Below are positions 14,883-24,494 of a stretch of 43,209 nt of DNA, piece after piece. The stretch covers positions 1 through 43,209 of the forward strand of contig CAYHBN010000003.1 in NCBI GenBank assembly GCA_964354865.1. The letters run 5' to 3'. Both the position numbers and the translations under genes were made by a program. The first letter of the stretch is position 1. Each line of letters opens with the position of its first letter. Under the pieces are notes generated by a model. That model worked only from the letters and a program-made list of their open reading frames with translations. It did not search any database and was not told where the DNA came from. This stretch comes from JAHFJU01 sp964354865 (GTDB lineage: Bacteria; Patescibacteriota; Gracilibacteria; UBA1369; UM-FILTER-53-11).

Positions 14883-16418
14883 ATGCTTACAACGTTATTC
14901 AAGATCTTCAATCCCCTGTTTGTAAAAAACAGAAGCAAAATAATCGGCAAACTTAAAAAAGGGAAACGAATAGCAGATAACCCTGATGTTAATTTGCATG
15001 CGGCAAGAATTTTGAAAGAGCACGAGAAAGAGATAGAGAAGGCTGTACAATCTGTTCATAAAGATGATTCCACTCAAGTGACGTTTGAATATTTAGTAGA
15101 TTTAGTTTTTGGAGATACAGAAATTGCGAAGCAATTTCTGGGCATGAAGATTCGTCACACCGCTATGTGTGGGGCTGTGATAAGAGAAATTATGGGAATT
15201 TTGGAACTTCAAAACAATGATATACATATGATGTCGTATGGCGATGTTGACTTACCCGACGATATTGAAAATGTTGTTTTAGGAGTGATTGCACGTAGTT
15301 CGGTGGAGCATATGAATTTGCTTATGAAATATGGCAGCGGCTATGATTTAACTTCTCGAGGATGTATTGAAGCACGAAGTGCGTTAATTGAATACCTTGA
15401 TCGTTTTTATGGATTTTCGAGTTCAGACGGTGGACACGAACTTCGCGACTTACTTACCAATAATATAACGATTGTAAACGGTGGCATGCGTGCGCTCGAC
15501 GATTTTGCTGCAACCTTTGTGCACATGGCGCACAAATCGAAACGCCGCGTACGATTTATGAGCCCCGACAACAGCTTTCCGACTTGGCTTGCCGTCATCA
15601 AAATCCATACGCAAGAGGGAGAACTTGGTGAGAGCTATTCAATTAGCACTGACCCCACGAATCGATTACACCTGAGCGCTGATGACATTGAAACTTTTTA
15701 TGGCGCTTTCCCCGCCGGGGAAGATTTGAACAAGTATCTTGATGTATGGTGCATAACTCCGGTTGGGAATCCTTCGGGAACGGCTATGACACCGGAGCAA
15801 CTGCAAGACACTATAGCTGCAATTTATAAAGAGAATCCTGCAGCAATTGTTTTCTTAGACTGTGCCTACATTCGCACGCTTCGCAGACGAACGGCGCACG
15901 CACTTATGTCTCCTATTTTCAGCGATGAAAAGTTATACAAAAACGTGATCGTCCTCGAAAGTTTTTCAAAAACACACGGACTCTGTGGCGAGCGAATTGG
16001 GGCTTTCTTTACGGCAAATCCCGAGCTGTACCACTCACTCCAAAATTACAATACGACCGTTTCATCGGGTAATGGACGATACAAAGATGCACTCGCGCTC
16101 ACGCTCGCGACTCCTACCGATGAAGAAATATTGGCGGTCAAAAAACTGCACCGATTCTGGGCACAAGAACGCGCAGGCCTTTACACATATTTAATGAACG
16201 ACCAATTTGCCGATGTGTTTGAACGCAAACAAAAACACCTCACGCAAGACCAACTCGCCGAACCACTTGGCATCTATATTTTTTTGAAGCTCAAAAAAGA
16301 CGTCGATCTTCGCTACGTTTTCAAACGTACCAAATGCCTTGGCGTCGAGGTAGAGATGGGCTCAGGCAAGTACGTACGATTTGCGGTATGCAAGTTGAAA
16401 GAGAAGACGTTTGGTTAG
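14883..16418 (+). CDS. PLP-dependent aminotransferase (class I/II fold)
   Basis: The 511-residue protein has the fold-type I pattern: GYDLTSRGCIEARSALIEYL (substrate and Gly loop), NGGMRALDDF, NPSGTAMTPEQL (Asn contact to PLP O3'), LDCAYIRTLR (Asp/Tyr), and SFSKTHGLCGERIG, in which Lys363 forms the Schiff base and Arg binds phosphate. A helical N-terminal extension of roughly 110 residues precedes the usual aminotransferase core. The substrate cannot be assigned. A free-standing aminotransferase is notable if the genome lacks most amino-acid pathways. It overlaps the convergent gene by 4 nt. Confidence 0.8.
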   Translation: MLTTLFKIFNPLFVKNRSKIIGKLKKGKRIADNPDVNLHAARILKEHEKEIEKAVQSVHKDDSTQVTFEYLVDLVFGDTEIAKQFLGMKIRHTAMCGAVIREIMGILELQNNDIHMMSYGDVDLPDDIENVVLGVIARSSVEHMNLLMKYGSGYDLTSRGCIEARSALIEYLDRFYGFSSSDGGHELRDLLTNNITIVNGGMRALDDFAATFVHMAHKSKRRVRFMSPDNSFPTWLAVIKIHTQEGELGESYSISTDPTNRLHLSADDIETFYGAFPAGEDLNKYLDVWCITPVGNPSGTAMTPEQLQDTIAAIYKENPAAIVFLDCAYIRTLRRRTAHALMSPIFSDEKLYKNVIVLESFSKTHGLCGERIGAFFTANPELYHSLQNYNTTVSSGNGRYKDALALTLATPTDEEILAVKKLHRFWAQERAGLYTYLMNDQFADVFERKQKHLTQDQLAEPLGIYIFLKLKKDVDLRYVFKRTKCLGVEVEMGSGKYVRFAVCKLKEKTFG

Positions 16419-17068
16419 CTAGGAATAACTACCCCAACTTGGCTTCGCATTCCTACAGTGAAATAACCTAAGTTTTTTGCACCTTGAACAATGTGAGGAC
16501 GACCATACAAGCCATGGCCATACAAACGAGAATCAATAAAAGGATATTCTGCATCGACTCCTTTATCAGTTCCGTCATTTAACAATACGAAACCCTGGCG
16601 ATCTATTTGACCAAATCCATCATACCTTTTTTGAGATCGCATAATTACTTCTTTATAAGAGTCTGGAGAGATAGGAGTTACCCCATGATCCAACAAATCA
16701 GAAATTCCAATATCAACAAGTGTATAAAATGGGACTTGAAATGCACCGTGCATATTCACATGCGGATTTGCATTACATATCAATACCACCCACCCCGTAG
16801 AACCATTTTGAGCTGGTGGAACCAAACGAATCATCGGGTTCGAATTTGCACTCGAAGTCCCGCGTAATACTGCCCAAATTTGCTCACGAGTTAAATTTGA
16901 TACAAGTGCATCGGCGCATTCACGAGCTGAAGGTGGAACAACTTTATTTTCAGTTCCAGTTCGATCCTCTAACGCCCAAACTGCTTTTTGGTGTGCGCCG
17001 CTGTTTAGTACAAAGTCATTAAGTTTATTATGAGCCGCGCGAGTTTCTAAATATGATGTTATACCCAT
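16415..17068 (-). CDS. Hypothetical protein (217 aa), soluble
   Basis: There is no signal peptide or membrane helix, and composition is ordinary. Visible segments include ARECADALVSNLTREQIWAVL, TGWVVLICNANPHVNMHGAFQVPFYTLVDIG and YGHGLYGRPHIVQGAKNLGYF. I recognise no family. ATG 17068 is chosen over TTG 17077 because a strong promoter ends 8 nt before it. The gene lies just downstream of secA on the same strand but has its own promoter. Confidence 0.65.
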   Translation of the reverse strand: MGITSYLETRAAHNKLNDFVLNSGAHQKAVWALEDRTGTENKVVPPSARECADALVSNLTREQIWAVLRGTSSANSNPMIRLVPPAQNGSTGWVVLICNANPHVNMHGAFQVPFYTLVDIGISDLLDHGVTPISPDSYKEVIMRSQKRYDGFGQIDRQGFVLLNDGTDKGVDAEYPFIDSRLYGHGLYGRPHIVQGAKNLGYFTVGMRSQVGVVIPS

Positions 17069-17076
17069 AGAGGGCA

Positions 17077-17104
17077 ATTATCCATATTTACAAGAATACG
17101 TCAA
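17077..17104 (-). promoter_or_regulatory. Leaderless-type promoter for the gene ending at 16415
   Basis: On the minus strand TTGACG (17099-17104), a 16-bp spacer and GATAAT (17077-17082) lie 8 nt before ATG 17068. It is one of the best promoter matches in the window, and transcription would start at or next to the start codon. Confidence 0.6.
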
Positions 17105-17107
17105 TCG

Positions 17108-19786
17108 TTATTCCACCCCATGACACTTCTTGAACTTCTTGCCTGACCCACAGTGGCACGGGTCATTACGACCTATTTTTTCGCCTTCGCTGTCACGGCC
17201 TGCCAACTTGATCGTCTGTGGAGTATTGGATTCTTCAGGCTTCGATCCACTAAGGTTGCCCTCAATTTGATCGGCATTCGTTTTGAGTTCACTCTCATCT
17301 GGCTCAGGAGCCTGCGCCAACATATGCTGTGCAGCCTGTTGATCAACCTCCATGCCCAAAAGCATACGAACGGTGTTCGAACGAATATTATCGAGAAGTT
17401 TTACAAACAAGTCGAAGCCCTCTTTTTTGTACTCAATAAGAGGATCATGCTGACCGTACCCACGGAACGATACACCTTCACGAAGTCGAGCCATGTGATC
17501 GATGTGCTCCATCCATAAAAAGTCGAGTGCTCGAAGATACACGCCACGCTCAATTGAACGCATTGTTGGTGAACCGCTCGGCGCAGAAGCACCGTCGGTG
17601 GAGACTGTTTCGGTGACAAAATCTGGCAACATTTTTTCTCGAAGCAAATATTGATCCCACATCCAATGTTTTACAAAGTCGATCAAATCTTCTTGTAAAT
17701 CAAACTGTGTAAGCGAGTCGAGTGGCAATCCCTTGTCGTCACTACGCCCAATTGCACGAAGTACTTCGGCCAAATTTGCATAACTCCACTCAGACTTATC
17801 AGACGCGCCAGTATTGGCTAATACAAGGCGTTCTGCCTCTTGTTCAAATAAAACCAAAATATCATTTTTAATGTCGTTCGAATTAAGCATTTTTCGGCGA
17901 CGAGCGTAAATAATTTCACGCTGCTTGTTCATGACATCGTCGTATTCAACAAGATGTTTTCGAATTTCAAAGTTTCGCGCTTCAACTTTTTTCTGTGCAC
18001 TTTCAATCGACGAAGTAATCATGCCATTCTCAATGGGCATATCTTCGGGAACGTTGAGAAGCGTCATAATTTTTTGAATTCGTTCACCACCAAAAAGCCT
18101 CATTAACTCATCGTCAAGCGAGACTAAAAACTGACTCGCACCGGCATCGCCCTGACGACCGGATCGGCCACGCAGCTGATTATCTATGCGACGTGATTCA
18201 TGTCGCTCAGTACCAAGAATAAATAATCCGCCAATGTCTGCGACACCTTCGCCCAACTTAATATCGGTACCACGACCCGCCATATTCGTAGCAATCGTCA
18301 CTGCCCCTTTCTGGCCTGCATGAGCCACAATTTCGGCTTCTTTCTCATGGAATTTTGCATTTAAAACGGTGTGAGGAATCCCTTCTTGTGTAAACAAGCG
18401 GCTCAATATTTCTGATTTTTCAATCGACACCGTACCAATCAACACGGGCTGACCTTTGGCGTGAAGCTCTTTCACTTTTGCTACCGCCGCCATGTATTTG
18501 CCGTTCACTGTTTTATAAATTGCATCGGTAGAATCAATACGAGAAACCACCCTATTGGGAGGAATTACAATTGTATCGAGTTTGTAAATTTTCGAAAACT
18601 CCTCGGCCTCGGTAATAGCAGTACCAGCCATACCCGCCAACTTTTTAAATAAGCGGAAATAATTTTGGAAAGAGACTGTCGCGAGCGTCTTGCTTTCGCG
18701 ATTTACCTCAACACCTTCTTTTGCCTCTAATGCCTGGTGTAAGCCATCTGAGAAGCGGCGACCCGGCATAATACGTCCAGTAAATTCATCGACGATAATC
18801 ACCTCTCCATCTTTCACCACATAATCGACATCGATCTTAAAGAGTGCGTGTGCTTTGAGCGCCTGTTCAAGATGATGCACCTCTTCAAATCCACTTTCGG
18901 CATAAATATTCTCTACTCCAAGCAGTTTTTCCATCTTTTCAATACCACCTTCGGTAAGGGTTACCGCCTTTTGTTTTTCATCAATCACATAATCAACTTC
19001 GTTAGACAGCTGTGGAACCAAGCGAGAATATTTGTAATATTTATCGGTAGACTCTTCGGCAGCAGAAGAAATAATAAGAGGAGTTCGTGCTTCATCGATC
19101 AAAATAGAATCAACTTCATCGACGATCGCATAAAACAACTCGCGCTGCACAATATGATCAGGATGCGTCGCCATGTTGTCGCGCAAATAATCAAATCCAA
19201 ATTCATTGTTCGTTCCGTAAGTAATGTCTGCCGCATATGCCGCTTTCTTTTCGACATGTGTTTGTCCATGCAATGTTACGCCAATTGAAAGACCCAAAAA
19301 TTGATACAAACCACCCATCCATTCTGCGTCACGTTGTGCCAAATAATCGTTTACCGTAACCAAAAACACGCCTCGTCCCGCAAGTGCATTTAAATAAATT
19401 GGCATCGTACACACGAGCGTTTTTCCCTCACCCGTTTTCATTTCGGCAATACGTCCACGATGCATAACCATTCCACCAATGAGCTGCACATCGAACGGAA
19501 TCATATTCCACTCAGTCTCGTTACCACGCACTAACCATTTGCGACCAACCAATCGTCGGCACGCACTTTTCACGAGCGCAAAAGCCTCGGGCAATAGATC
19601 GTCAACAGTCTCGCCTTTCAAAATCCTCTCTTTAAATTCCGCTGTTTTTTTAGGAAAATCTTCGTCAGTTAATAATGTTTTTGAATAATCCGCTTCTATC
19701 TGATTTATTTTTGTAACAAGAGGTAGCAGTTTGTTGATTTCTTTCTGATTAGGGTCTCCGAAAATTGAGGTAATGAGTTTAAACAT
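17108..19786 (-). CDS. secA: Preprotein translocase ATPase SecA
   Basis: The motor drives Sec-dependent export through SecYEG. All blocks are present: helicase motif I (MKTGEGKTLV), YGTNNEFGFDYLRDNM, the Walker B region VDEVDSILIDEARTPLIIS, the preprotein cross-linking domain, TGTVSIEKSE, TNMAGRGTDIKLGEGV, ERHESRRIDNQLRGRSGRQGD, the scaffold and wing domains, and a C-terminal linker ending in the SEC-C zinc motif CHCGSGKKFKKCHG. Its 892 residues equal a full-length bacterial SecA. The acidic Gln/Glu-rich linker before SEC-C is normal. Confidence 0.97.
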   Translation of the reverse strand: MFKLITSIFGDPNQKEINKLLPLVTKINQIEADYSKTLLTDEDFPKKTAEFKERILKGETVDDLLPEAFALVKSACRRLVGRKWLVRGNETEWNMIPFDVQLIGGMVMHRGRIAEMKTGEGKTLVCTMPIYLNALAGRGVFLVTVNDYLAQRDAEWMGGLYQFLGLSIGVTLHGQTHVEKKAAYAADITYGTNNEFGFDYLRDNMATHPDHIVQRELFYAIVDEVDSILIDEARTPLIISSAAEESTDKYYKYSRLVPQLSNEVDYVIDEKQKAVTLTEGGIEKMEKLLGVENIYAESGFEEVHHLEQALKAHALFKIDVDYVVKDGEVIIVDEFTGRIMPGRRFSDGLHQALEAKEGVEVNRESKTLATVSFQNYFRLFKKLAGMAGTAITEAEEFSKIYKLDTIVIPPNRVVSRIDSTDAIYKTVNGKYMAAVAKVKELHAKGQPVLIGTVSIEKSEILSRLFTQEGIPHTVLNAKFHEKEAEIVAHAGQKGAVTIATNMAGRGTDIKLGEGVADIGGLFILGTERHESRRIDNQLRGRSGRQGDAGASQFLVSLDDELMRLFGGERIQKIMTLLNVPEDMPIENGMITSSIESAQKKVEARNFEIRKHLVEYDDVMNKQREIIYARRRKMLNSNDIKNDILVLFEQEAERLVLANTGASDKSEWSYANLAEVLRAIGRSDDKGLPLDSLTQFDLQEDLIDFVKHWMWDQYLLREKMLPDFVTETVSTDGASAPSGSPTMRSIERGVYLRALDFLWMEHIDHMARLREGVSFRGYGQHDPLIEYKKEGFDLFVKLLDNIRSNTVRMLLGMEVDQQAAQHMLAQAPEPDESELKTNADQIEGNLSGSKPEESNTPQTIKLAGRDSEGEKIGRNDPCHCGSGKKFKKCHGVE

Positions 19787-19864
19787 AAGTGAAACGAAGA
19801 ATACCGCAAAATAAGCATCAAAGGGACTAGACAGAACTTGTACTTATGGCGCATACTCACGACT

Positions 19865-20734
19865 ATGAGCGAGATTCCGAAAAATCCACCAGACGCCCCA
19901 CGAACAAAATCGGCAATGAAAGTTGTGGCGCGTGGCCATATAAATGGGAATGACGTCACGGCTGCTGCAGAATTGCACCAAAAAATTATTGAAATAATGA
20001 CTGGATTAGCGGCAATGAATCGCGAAATAAACGAAGCTGCAGTGCTTCGTGTGTTTGTAGGTAAATTTACAGAGAGCCGACTTTTTGAAAGCGACCTAAT
20101 GTTGCCCTTGCTACTCGTAGCACTCTCTGCGGCGGGATCAACCTGTGAACCATTAGCCCGAATTGCGGCTGATAATAAGAAAAGCGAACGAACTCCTGGG
20201 GTATTTAGCAATCTTCTCAAAACACATGTAGCGCTACTCTCTCCTGTTTTATTTGATTTGTATCAACGCACAAAAGATGGATTGAAACCCACCGATGAAA
20301 TGACACACTCACATGGTGGCCCCGTTACAAAACCACTTCAGGCATTTAACCGGCAAGCAATGGAAGTTCTTTCTGGTGACTCAACTCCTCGTATTTCTAT
20401 GCCAGCGCCGCCTATCGAGACCGACGACAATACCGGGCACCACGACATGAGCGCTTCTATCGAAGTTCGCCCAACCAATACGATTGCTGACATACTCCAT
20501 ATTTTTACCCACGCACCGCAGCACCAAGAGGCACATTTAATCGAACTCCAACTACAACGAACCACTCTCAATACCGACGAAGCACTTGCACTCGTTATGA
20601 CATTAAACGACTCGTCACAGATAAATCTTTACGAAGTAACCAAAAATCCTGCGTGGAATTTTTTATGGGACGTACGCAAAATGTTGTGGGAACGTAAGGA
20701 CCTCAAAACCCACCTATTCCCTAAAGGGCTTTAA
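19865..20734 (+). CDS. Hypothetical protein (289 aa), His-rich centre
   Basis: No transmembrane helix or signal is evident. The N-terminal half (about 20-125) is helical (ELHQKIIEIMTGLAAMNREINEAAVLRVFVGKF). The middle is low complexity with several His (THSHGG, TGHHDMS), and the end (about 220-289) is again helical, with HIFTHAPQHQEAH and a basic tail. I recognise no family. ATG 19865 is chosen over TTG 19838. It overlaps the convergent sugar transferase by 21 nt. The His clusters might bind metal, but that is only a guess. Confidence 0.6.
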   Translation: MSEIPKNPPDAPRTKSAMKVVARGHINGNDVTAAAELHQKIIEIMTGLAAMNREINEAAVLRVFVGKFTESRLFESDLMLPLLLVALSAAGSTCEPLARIAADNKKSERTPGVFSNLLKTHVALLSPVLFDLYQRTKDGLKPTDEMTHSHGGPVTKPLQAFNRQAMEVLSGDSTPRISMPAPPIETDDNTGHHDMSASIEVRPTNTIADILHIFTHAPQHQEAHLIELQLQRTTLNTDEALALVMTLNDSSQINLYEVTKNPAWNFLWDVRKMLWERKDLKTHLFPKGL

Positions 20735-22111
20735 AACAACGAGCACCGTTTTTAAGAGGATTTTGATATCGAGCCACAGAGACCAATTTTCGATATAAAA
20801 AGTATCGAGCGAAACTTCTTGTTCAAAATCTAAGTCAGAGCGACCGTTAATTTGCGCAAGGCCGGTGATGCCTGGCTTAAGAGTCAATACAAACTTGTGA
20901 TAGCTCTTGTACGCGGCTACTTCTTCAGGTAAATGAGGGCGCGGACCAACGAGACTCATTTCGCCGACCAAGACATTCCAAAGTGATGGCAGTTCATCAA
21001 TTGAGTAGCGGCGCAAGAATTTTCCAAATCGAGTCACGCGCGGATCACTCTGAATTTTAACCAGTGGAGAACCCTTTCTAATATTTTTATCGGCCAATTC
21101 AGTGTAGCGAAGATTATGCGTATTGCTCTTCATCGTGCGGAATTTGAGGCAACAAAAAAGTCGACCACGTTCACCAACACGCATCGCTTTTTTGCCATCA
21201 TCGAGATAACGGAAAAATACGGTACCGCGCGAATCGATTTTAATAAGAATCGCGATAACTGCAAAAACCGGAGACAAAATAATCAGTCCGATTAATGAAA
21301 ATATAAAATCAAACACCCTCTTTAATACTTTTCTCCAGCCTTCGAGCGGCGTTGGATTAAGCGATATAAGTGGCACACCACCAACCGTAATCATACTAAA
21401 ACCGCTGCGGTGTAGTTCAATTACATCGGGCACAAAGTGATATTCAAGGTGGTGTTCGCGACAGTAATCGATGAGTTGCTTCGCCTCTTCTTTATCGGAG
21501 TGCGAGTGAAAAATTTCATCGTACAAATCGACACCGGAAAATTTCTCTTGAAGTTCTTCAAATGAAGAAACTGTTGAAACAAGAGCAAATGCACGTGTTC
21601 CATGCACAAAATCCTCTAACTTTTTTGCGCTCGAATTCAAACCAACAATAATAATTCTTCTCTTTCCGATTCCAAATTTTAAAAGGATTCGACGCAGTAC
21701 TCGTAAAACAGTACGTCCCGCCGAGACAAAGACAAACATAAATAACACCGCTAACATAAGCACCAAACGTGAGAACGGAAAATCACGAATAAAGAAGTAG
21801 TAACTAATAACAACCATCAACCACACGACTGACGAGAGCAACACATTTTTTATTTCGGCGCTAAAAGAACGAGGACGCTTCATCGAATAACTTCCCATCA
21901 GCATTAACACCGCAATAAAAATGACACCGCCAATAAGCGCTAACTGAACATATGCATTGAATGAGGGAAAACTGAGTGGATCAATCTCTTTTAAATATGC
22001 TGGCAAATTCAACTGTGCACGTAAAAAATAAGCTGTCGCCAAAGCCCCCACTGCCATACAGTAGTCGAGCGGCACCCGCAGCACACCGAGAAATAATTCT
22101 GAACGCTTCAT
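20714..22111 (-). CDS. Polyprenyl-phosphate sugar phosphotransferase (WbaP/WcaJ type)
   Basis: The protein has an N-terminal block of four or five membrane helices (1-140), a Rossmann-like central domain (about 145-255, IIIVGLNSSAKKLEDF), a further helix, and the C-terminal catalytic domain. The last holds KRVFDFIFSLIGLIILSPVF, FCCLKFRTMKSNT, RVTRFGKFLRRYSIDELPSLWNVL, GEMSLVGPRPHLPEEV, LKPGITGLAQINGR and the D-FYIENWSLWLDIKIL end. It transfers sugar-1-phosphate to undecaprenyl phosphate to start a surface polysaccharide. GalU (33009-33896) can make its UDP-sugar donor. It starts 19 nt after the 3' end of rnpB. Confidence 0.9.
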   Translation of the reverse strand: MKRSELFLGVLRVPLDYCMAVGALATAYFLRAQLNLPAYLKEIDPLSFPSFNAYVQLALIGGVIFIAVLMLMGSYSMKRPRSFSAEIKNVLLSSVVWLMVVISYYFFIRDFPFSRLVLMLAVLFMFVFVSAGRTVLRVLRRILLKFGIGKRRIIIVGLNSSAKKLEDFVHGTRAFALVSTVSSFEELQEKFSGVDLYDEIFHSHSDKEEAKQLIDYCREHHLEYHFVPDVIELHRSGFSMITVGGVPLISLNPTPLEGWRKVLKRVFDFIFSLIGLIILSPVFAVIAILIKIDSRGTVFFRYLDDGKKAMRVGERGRLFCCLKFRTMKSNTHNLRYTELADKNIRKGSPLVKIQSDPRVTRFGKFLRRYSIDELPSLWNVLVGEMSLVGPRPHLPEEVAAYKSYHKFVLTLKPGITGLAQINGRSDLDFEQEVSLDTFYIENWSLWLDIKILLKTVLVVLKPFRE

Positions 22112-22129
22112 GTAAGTAGTATACCTGGT

Positions 22130-22545
22130 CTTTTATAACTATAAGCCGAGTTTTGTATGGGCACGCTTGCGCGTGTCGTAGCGATCATCTCTCTAGGCCC
22201 ACCATTGCTGATGGACTCATGCGGCAGGCAGTGTCGACCGTACAAGAACGGTGGCTCGACAACTCCCATCCTGCCTTGCTGCGAAAAGGGTTTACCAGTT
22301 CTGCATGTCACCATGCAGCCCGAAGTGCTCTCGTGACATACTGCTTTCGCAGTACCGTACGAACTCACACTACGCTTTTCATTTTCACCCCAAGTGCTTG
22401 CGCACAAAGGGATATATAGTCTCTGTGGCACTTTCCCTACCCCACTTTTACGTGGGAAGCGGTTGCCGTTAGCAACTTTTCTTCTTGTATGCAGCTCGGA
22501 CTTTCCTACCCGACGCAAGGTCGGGTCGATCGCAAATTATAAAAG
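22130..22545 (-). ncRNA. rnpB: RNase P RNA (type A-like)
   Basis: Read on the minus strand, the 416-nt RNA has conserved region I (TAGGAAAGTCCGAGCTGC near 22510-22490), a P3 hairpin CCCGAC/GTCGGG, GGGGTGAAAATG, AGAGCAC, AACTGGTAAACCC, GCAAGGCAGGATGGG, GGCCTAGAGAGATGAT and the 3' conserved ACAAAACTCGGCTTATAG. P1 is formed by 22537-22545 with 22130-22138. It processes the 5' ends of tRNAs with RnpA. ORFs predicted on either strand here (for example 22108-22518) are artefacts. The gap 22112-22610 is explained mostly by this gene. Confidence 0.95.
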
Positions 22546-22610
22546 AGCCAGGAAGGCCATTGTACATCAAAAATGCGATATGGCAAGAACTACCAATGGT
22601 CAAATCACTC

Positions 22611-23204
22611 CTATTTCCTCTTCAACTTCCCGTACTCCTTCTCAAAAAACTGACAAGCTTTAAGGCATTCACGAGCTTTATCATTTTCTGGTTCTACCGC
22701 CAAAACTTTTTCAAATAATTGAATTGCGCGAGCGAAGTTTTTTTCGTTTAGGTAGCAAACTCCGAGGTCACACATGACGAGCGGATCGGTTCCTGCTAAA
22801 TTAAGCGAACGCTCTAACACAATCACTCCTTTCTTTTTTTGGCCAAAGTGAAAAATTGACCAACCAAGACAGCGCAAAATTTCTGGATGATTTGGTTGTA
22901 ATTCATCGGCATGTTCAAGCAGTCGAACAGAATCGTTCCAACGACCAACCGCAGAGTAGGCAAATCCTAAAAGATAATTTGCATTTGCAGAATGGGCATC
23001 GAGCTTCACCGCGTATTCAAGTGCCTTGAGTGCTTTGTCGTACTGGCGAAGTGAAAGATAGTTGTCACCGAGCTCTTCAAATCCAGCGACACAGTCGAGA
23101 TCGCTCATAATCATGCGCTCGCAAACTTTGATCGCATCTTCATGACGACCATCTGTTTTTAGGCGTTCTGCTTCATCGAGAAGTGTATTTGAAAAATCAC
23201 TCAT
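22611..23204 (-). CDS. Tetratricopeptide repeat protein
   Basis: This 197-residue protein is built of about five TPR units with the usual pattern (for example AVKLDAHSANANYLLGFAYSAVGRWNDSVRLLEHA and LGVCYLNEKNFARAIQLFEKVLAVEPENDKA). TPR proteins are protein-binding scaffolds; the partner is unknown. ATG 23204 (MSDFSN) begins the helical region, whereas upstream frame codons to 23363 are AT-rich and non-helical. It has no signal peptide, so it is cytoplasmic. It precedes rnpB on the same strand. Confidence 0.85.
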   Translation of the reverse strand: MSDFSNTLLDEAERLKTDGRHEDAIKVCERMIMSDLDCVAGFEELGDNYLSLRQYDKALKALEYAVKLDAHSANANYLLGFAYSAVGRWNDSVRLLEHADELQPNHPEILRCLGWSIFHFGQKKKGVIVLERSLNLAGTDPLVMCDLGVCYLNEKNFARAIQLFEKVLAVEPENDKARECLKACQFFEKEYGKLKRK

Positions 23205-23245
23205 GTTTCTTTTTGTTTTTATTTTTTTGTATCTAGTTATGATAG

Positions 23246-23337
23246 CACTTTTTTCGAGATTATAAAAGTGTCTTTTCTCTTTTAGAGCGAATGAGAAAAA
23301 GAATAGATTGATTTTATTTGCGGTAATACTGCAGTAT
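23246..23337. promoter_or_regulatory. Intergenic dyads between divergent genes
   Basis: The divergent spacer 23205-23345 holds an inverted repeat CACTTTT-N11-AAAAGTG (23246-23252/23264-23270). It also holds a perfect 12-bp palindrome ATACTGCAGTAT (23326-23337) placed 8 nt before ATG 23346. Either could be an operator; no protein is implied by the sequence. Confidence 0.3.
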
Positions 23338-23345
23338 GTAGCGGT

Positions 23346-24050
23346 ATGAAGCAAAAAATCCACTCAATTCTGAAAGGAATCTATATTCTCAGCATTTGCA
23401 TAAGCCTGCCAATTTCGCTTTGGTGGATTTCACACTCATCAGACTGGTCGCAAACAGTAAGAGGCAGTATTGGACTCTCAACCTATGTGTATGCTCCATT
23501 GTGGTTAATCTTTTTTATTGGCATAGGGTATTCTCGTTTTCCGACTAAACTTCGAGATGCTATCGAACTAACCTTTATACCCATGCTAAATGCGCTCGTA
23601 GTATTTTTATTTATAGGGGGAAATCCTTTGGATTTTGTATCAGGAAGCGCAAACTATTTTAGAGCAACAACCATTGCCTTAACGTTTTTCACATTTACTT
23701 GGATACCCAAAATCCGCTCTCAAAAAAATAAGAAATTATTCGTGAGCGGCATAGTAATATGGACTACCATAACACTCAGCTATGCAACTCTTATAAACTA
23801 CGATTACGTAAAAGATGTTATTGAAAGAGTTACACTGAGGGAATCAATACTCGATGCATGGTTCATTGTGTTAACCTCACTATCTATTTTTCACAGTCTT
23901 TTTGTTATTCAAAAAAATCCTGAAGAAATCGAAGCAAATAAGCCTCAGAATACTCAAAAAAAGAAAATTTCGAACCGATCTACCGAGCTTTTTGTCATAA
24001 TCGGACTATTAAGTGCACTGGCAAGTATGTTTGCTATTTGGAATGGATAA
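23346..24050 (+). CDS. Polytopic membrane protein of unknown function (234 aa)
   Basis: Six or seven hydrophobic segments are seen (near 10-28, 49-62, 73-93, 105-122, 131-150, 170-187 and 213-231). A charged, Lys/Gln-rich loop (about 190-210) precedes the last helix. I recognise no family motif. The gene is divergent from the TPR gene and converges on the Fur-family gene with a 3-nt gap. Membrane location is well supported; function is not. Confidence 0.65.
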   Translation: MKQKIHSILKGIYILSICISLPISLWWISHSSDWSQTVRGSIGLSTYVYAPLWLIFFIGIGYSRFPTKLRDAIELTFIPMLNALVVFLFIGGNPLDFVSGSANYFRATTIALTFFTFTWIPKIRSQKNKKLFVSGIVIWTTITLSYATLINYDYVKDVIERVTLRESILDAWFIVLTSLSIFHSLFVIQKNPEEIEANKPQNTQKKKISNRSTELFVIIGLLSALASMFAIWNG

Positions 24051-24053
24051 GCT

Positions 24054-24494
24054 TTATTTTGTGTACTGACACTTTTTGCACACCCCATGAAGCTCATTCA
24101 CATGCGAAAAAACGGTAAATCCTTGTTTCTTTGCCATTTCGTATTCAAGTAGGTGATCATCTTTCCCCTCTTCAACAGCACCACACTCATCGCAAATAAA
24201 AAGGAGATGGCACTTATTCGCGTCATCTTTTTCTTCAGATAAATCACAGGCTCGAAATTCATTCCCCGATACGCGATGCGCAATACCCACACGAACAAGC
24301 ACTTCGAGAATTCGATACAACGTCACTGGATTCAAATCTTTTAATTCGTCATCGCACTCGAGCAACTTGTACACACTGTGGGCATGTGGGTGCTTAAAAA
24401 GAGCCTCAATGACCAACATACGTTGATTAGTAATCTTTAGTCCCCTTTCCTTCATTATTTCTTCTGCACGTGCGAGCTGTGTTTCTAGTGACAT
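24054..24494 (-). CDS. Fur-family metal- or peroxide-responsive repressor
   Basis: The 146-residue protein has the Fur winged helix (GLKITNQRMLVIEALFKHPHAHSVYKLLE..., DLNPVTLYRILEVLVRVGIAHRV) and the C-terminal dimerisation domain with HLLFICDECGAVEE and a second CxxC (GVCKKCQ), a structural zinc site. The subtype (Fur, Zur, PerR) cannot be settled; the His/Asp/Glu set is compatible with any. It follows glnA on the same strand behind a terminator-like hairpin whose T-run touches its start codon, so read-through from glnA may be limited. Confidence 0.88.
   Translation of the reverse strand: MSLETQLARAEEIMKERGLKITNQRMLVIEALFKHPHAHSVYKLLECDDELKDLNPVTLYRILEVLVRVGIAHRVSGNEFRACDLSEEKDDANKCHLLFICDECGAVEEGKDDHLLEYEMAKKQGFTVFSHVNELHGVCKKCQYTK

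Noticed and set aside
22108..22518. 136-codon minus-strand ORF and plus-strand ORFs (for example 22153-22419)
   Set aside because: They lie inside RNase P RNA, whose conserved motifs and P1 stem are clear; the translations have no domain pattern.
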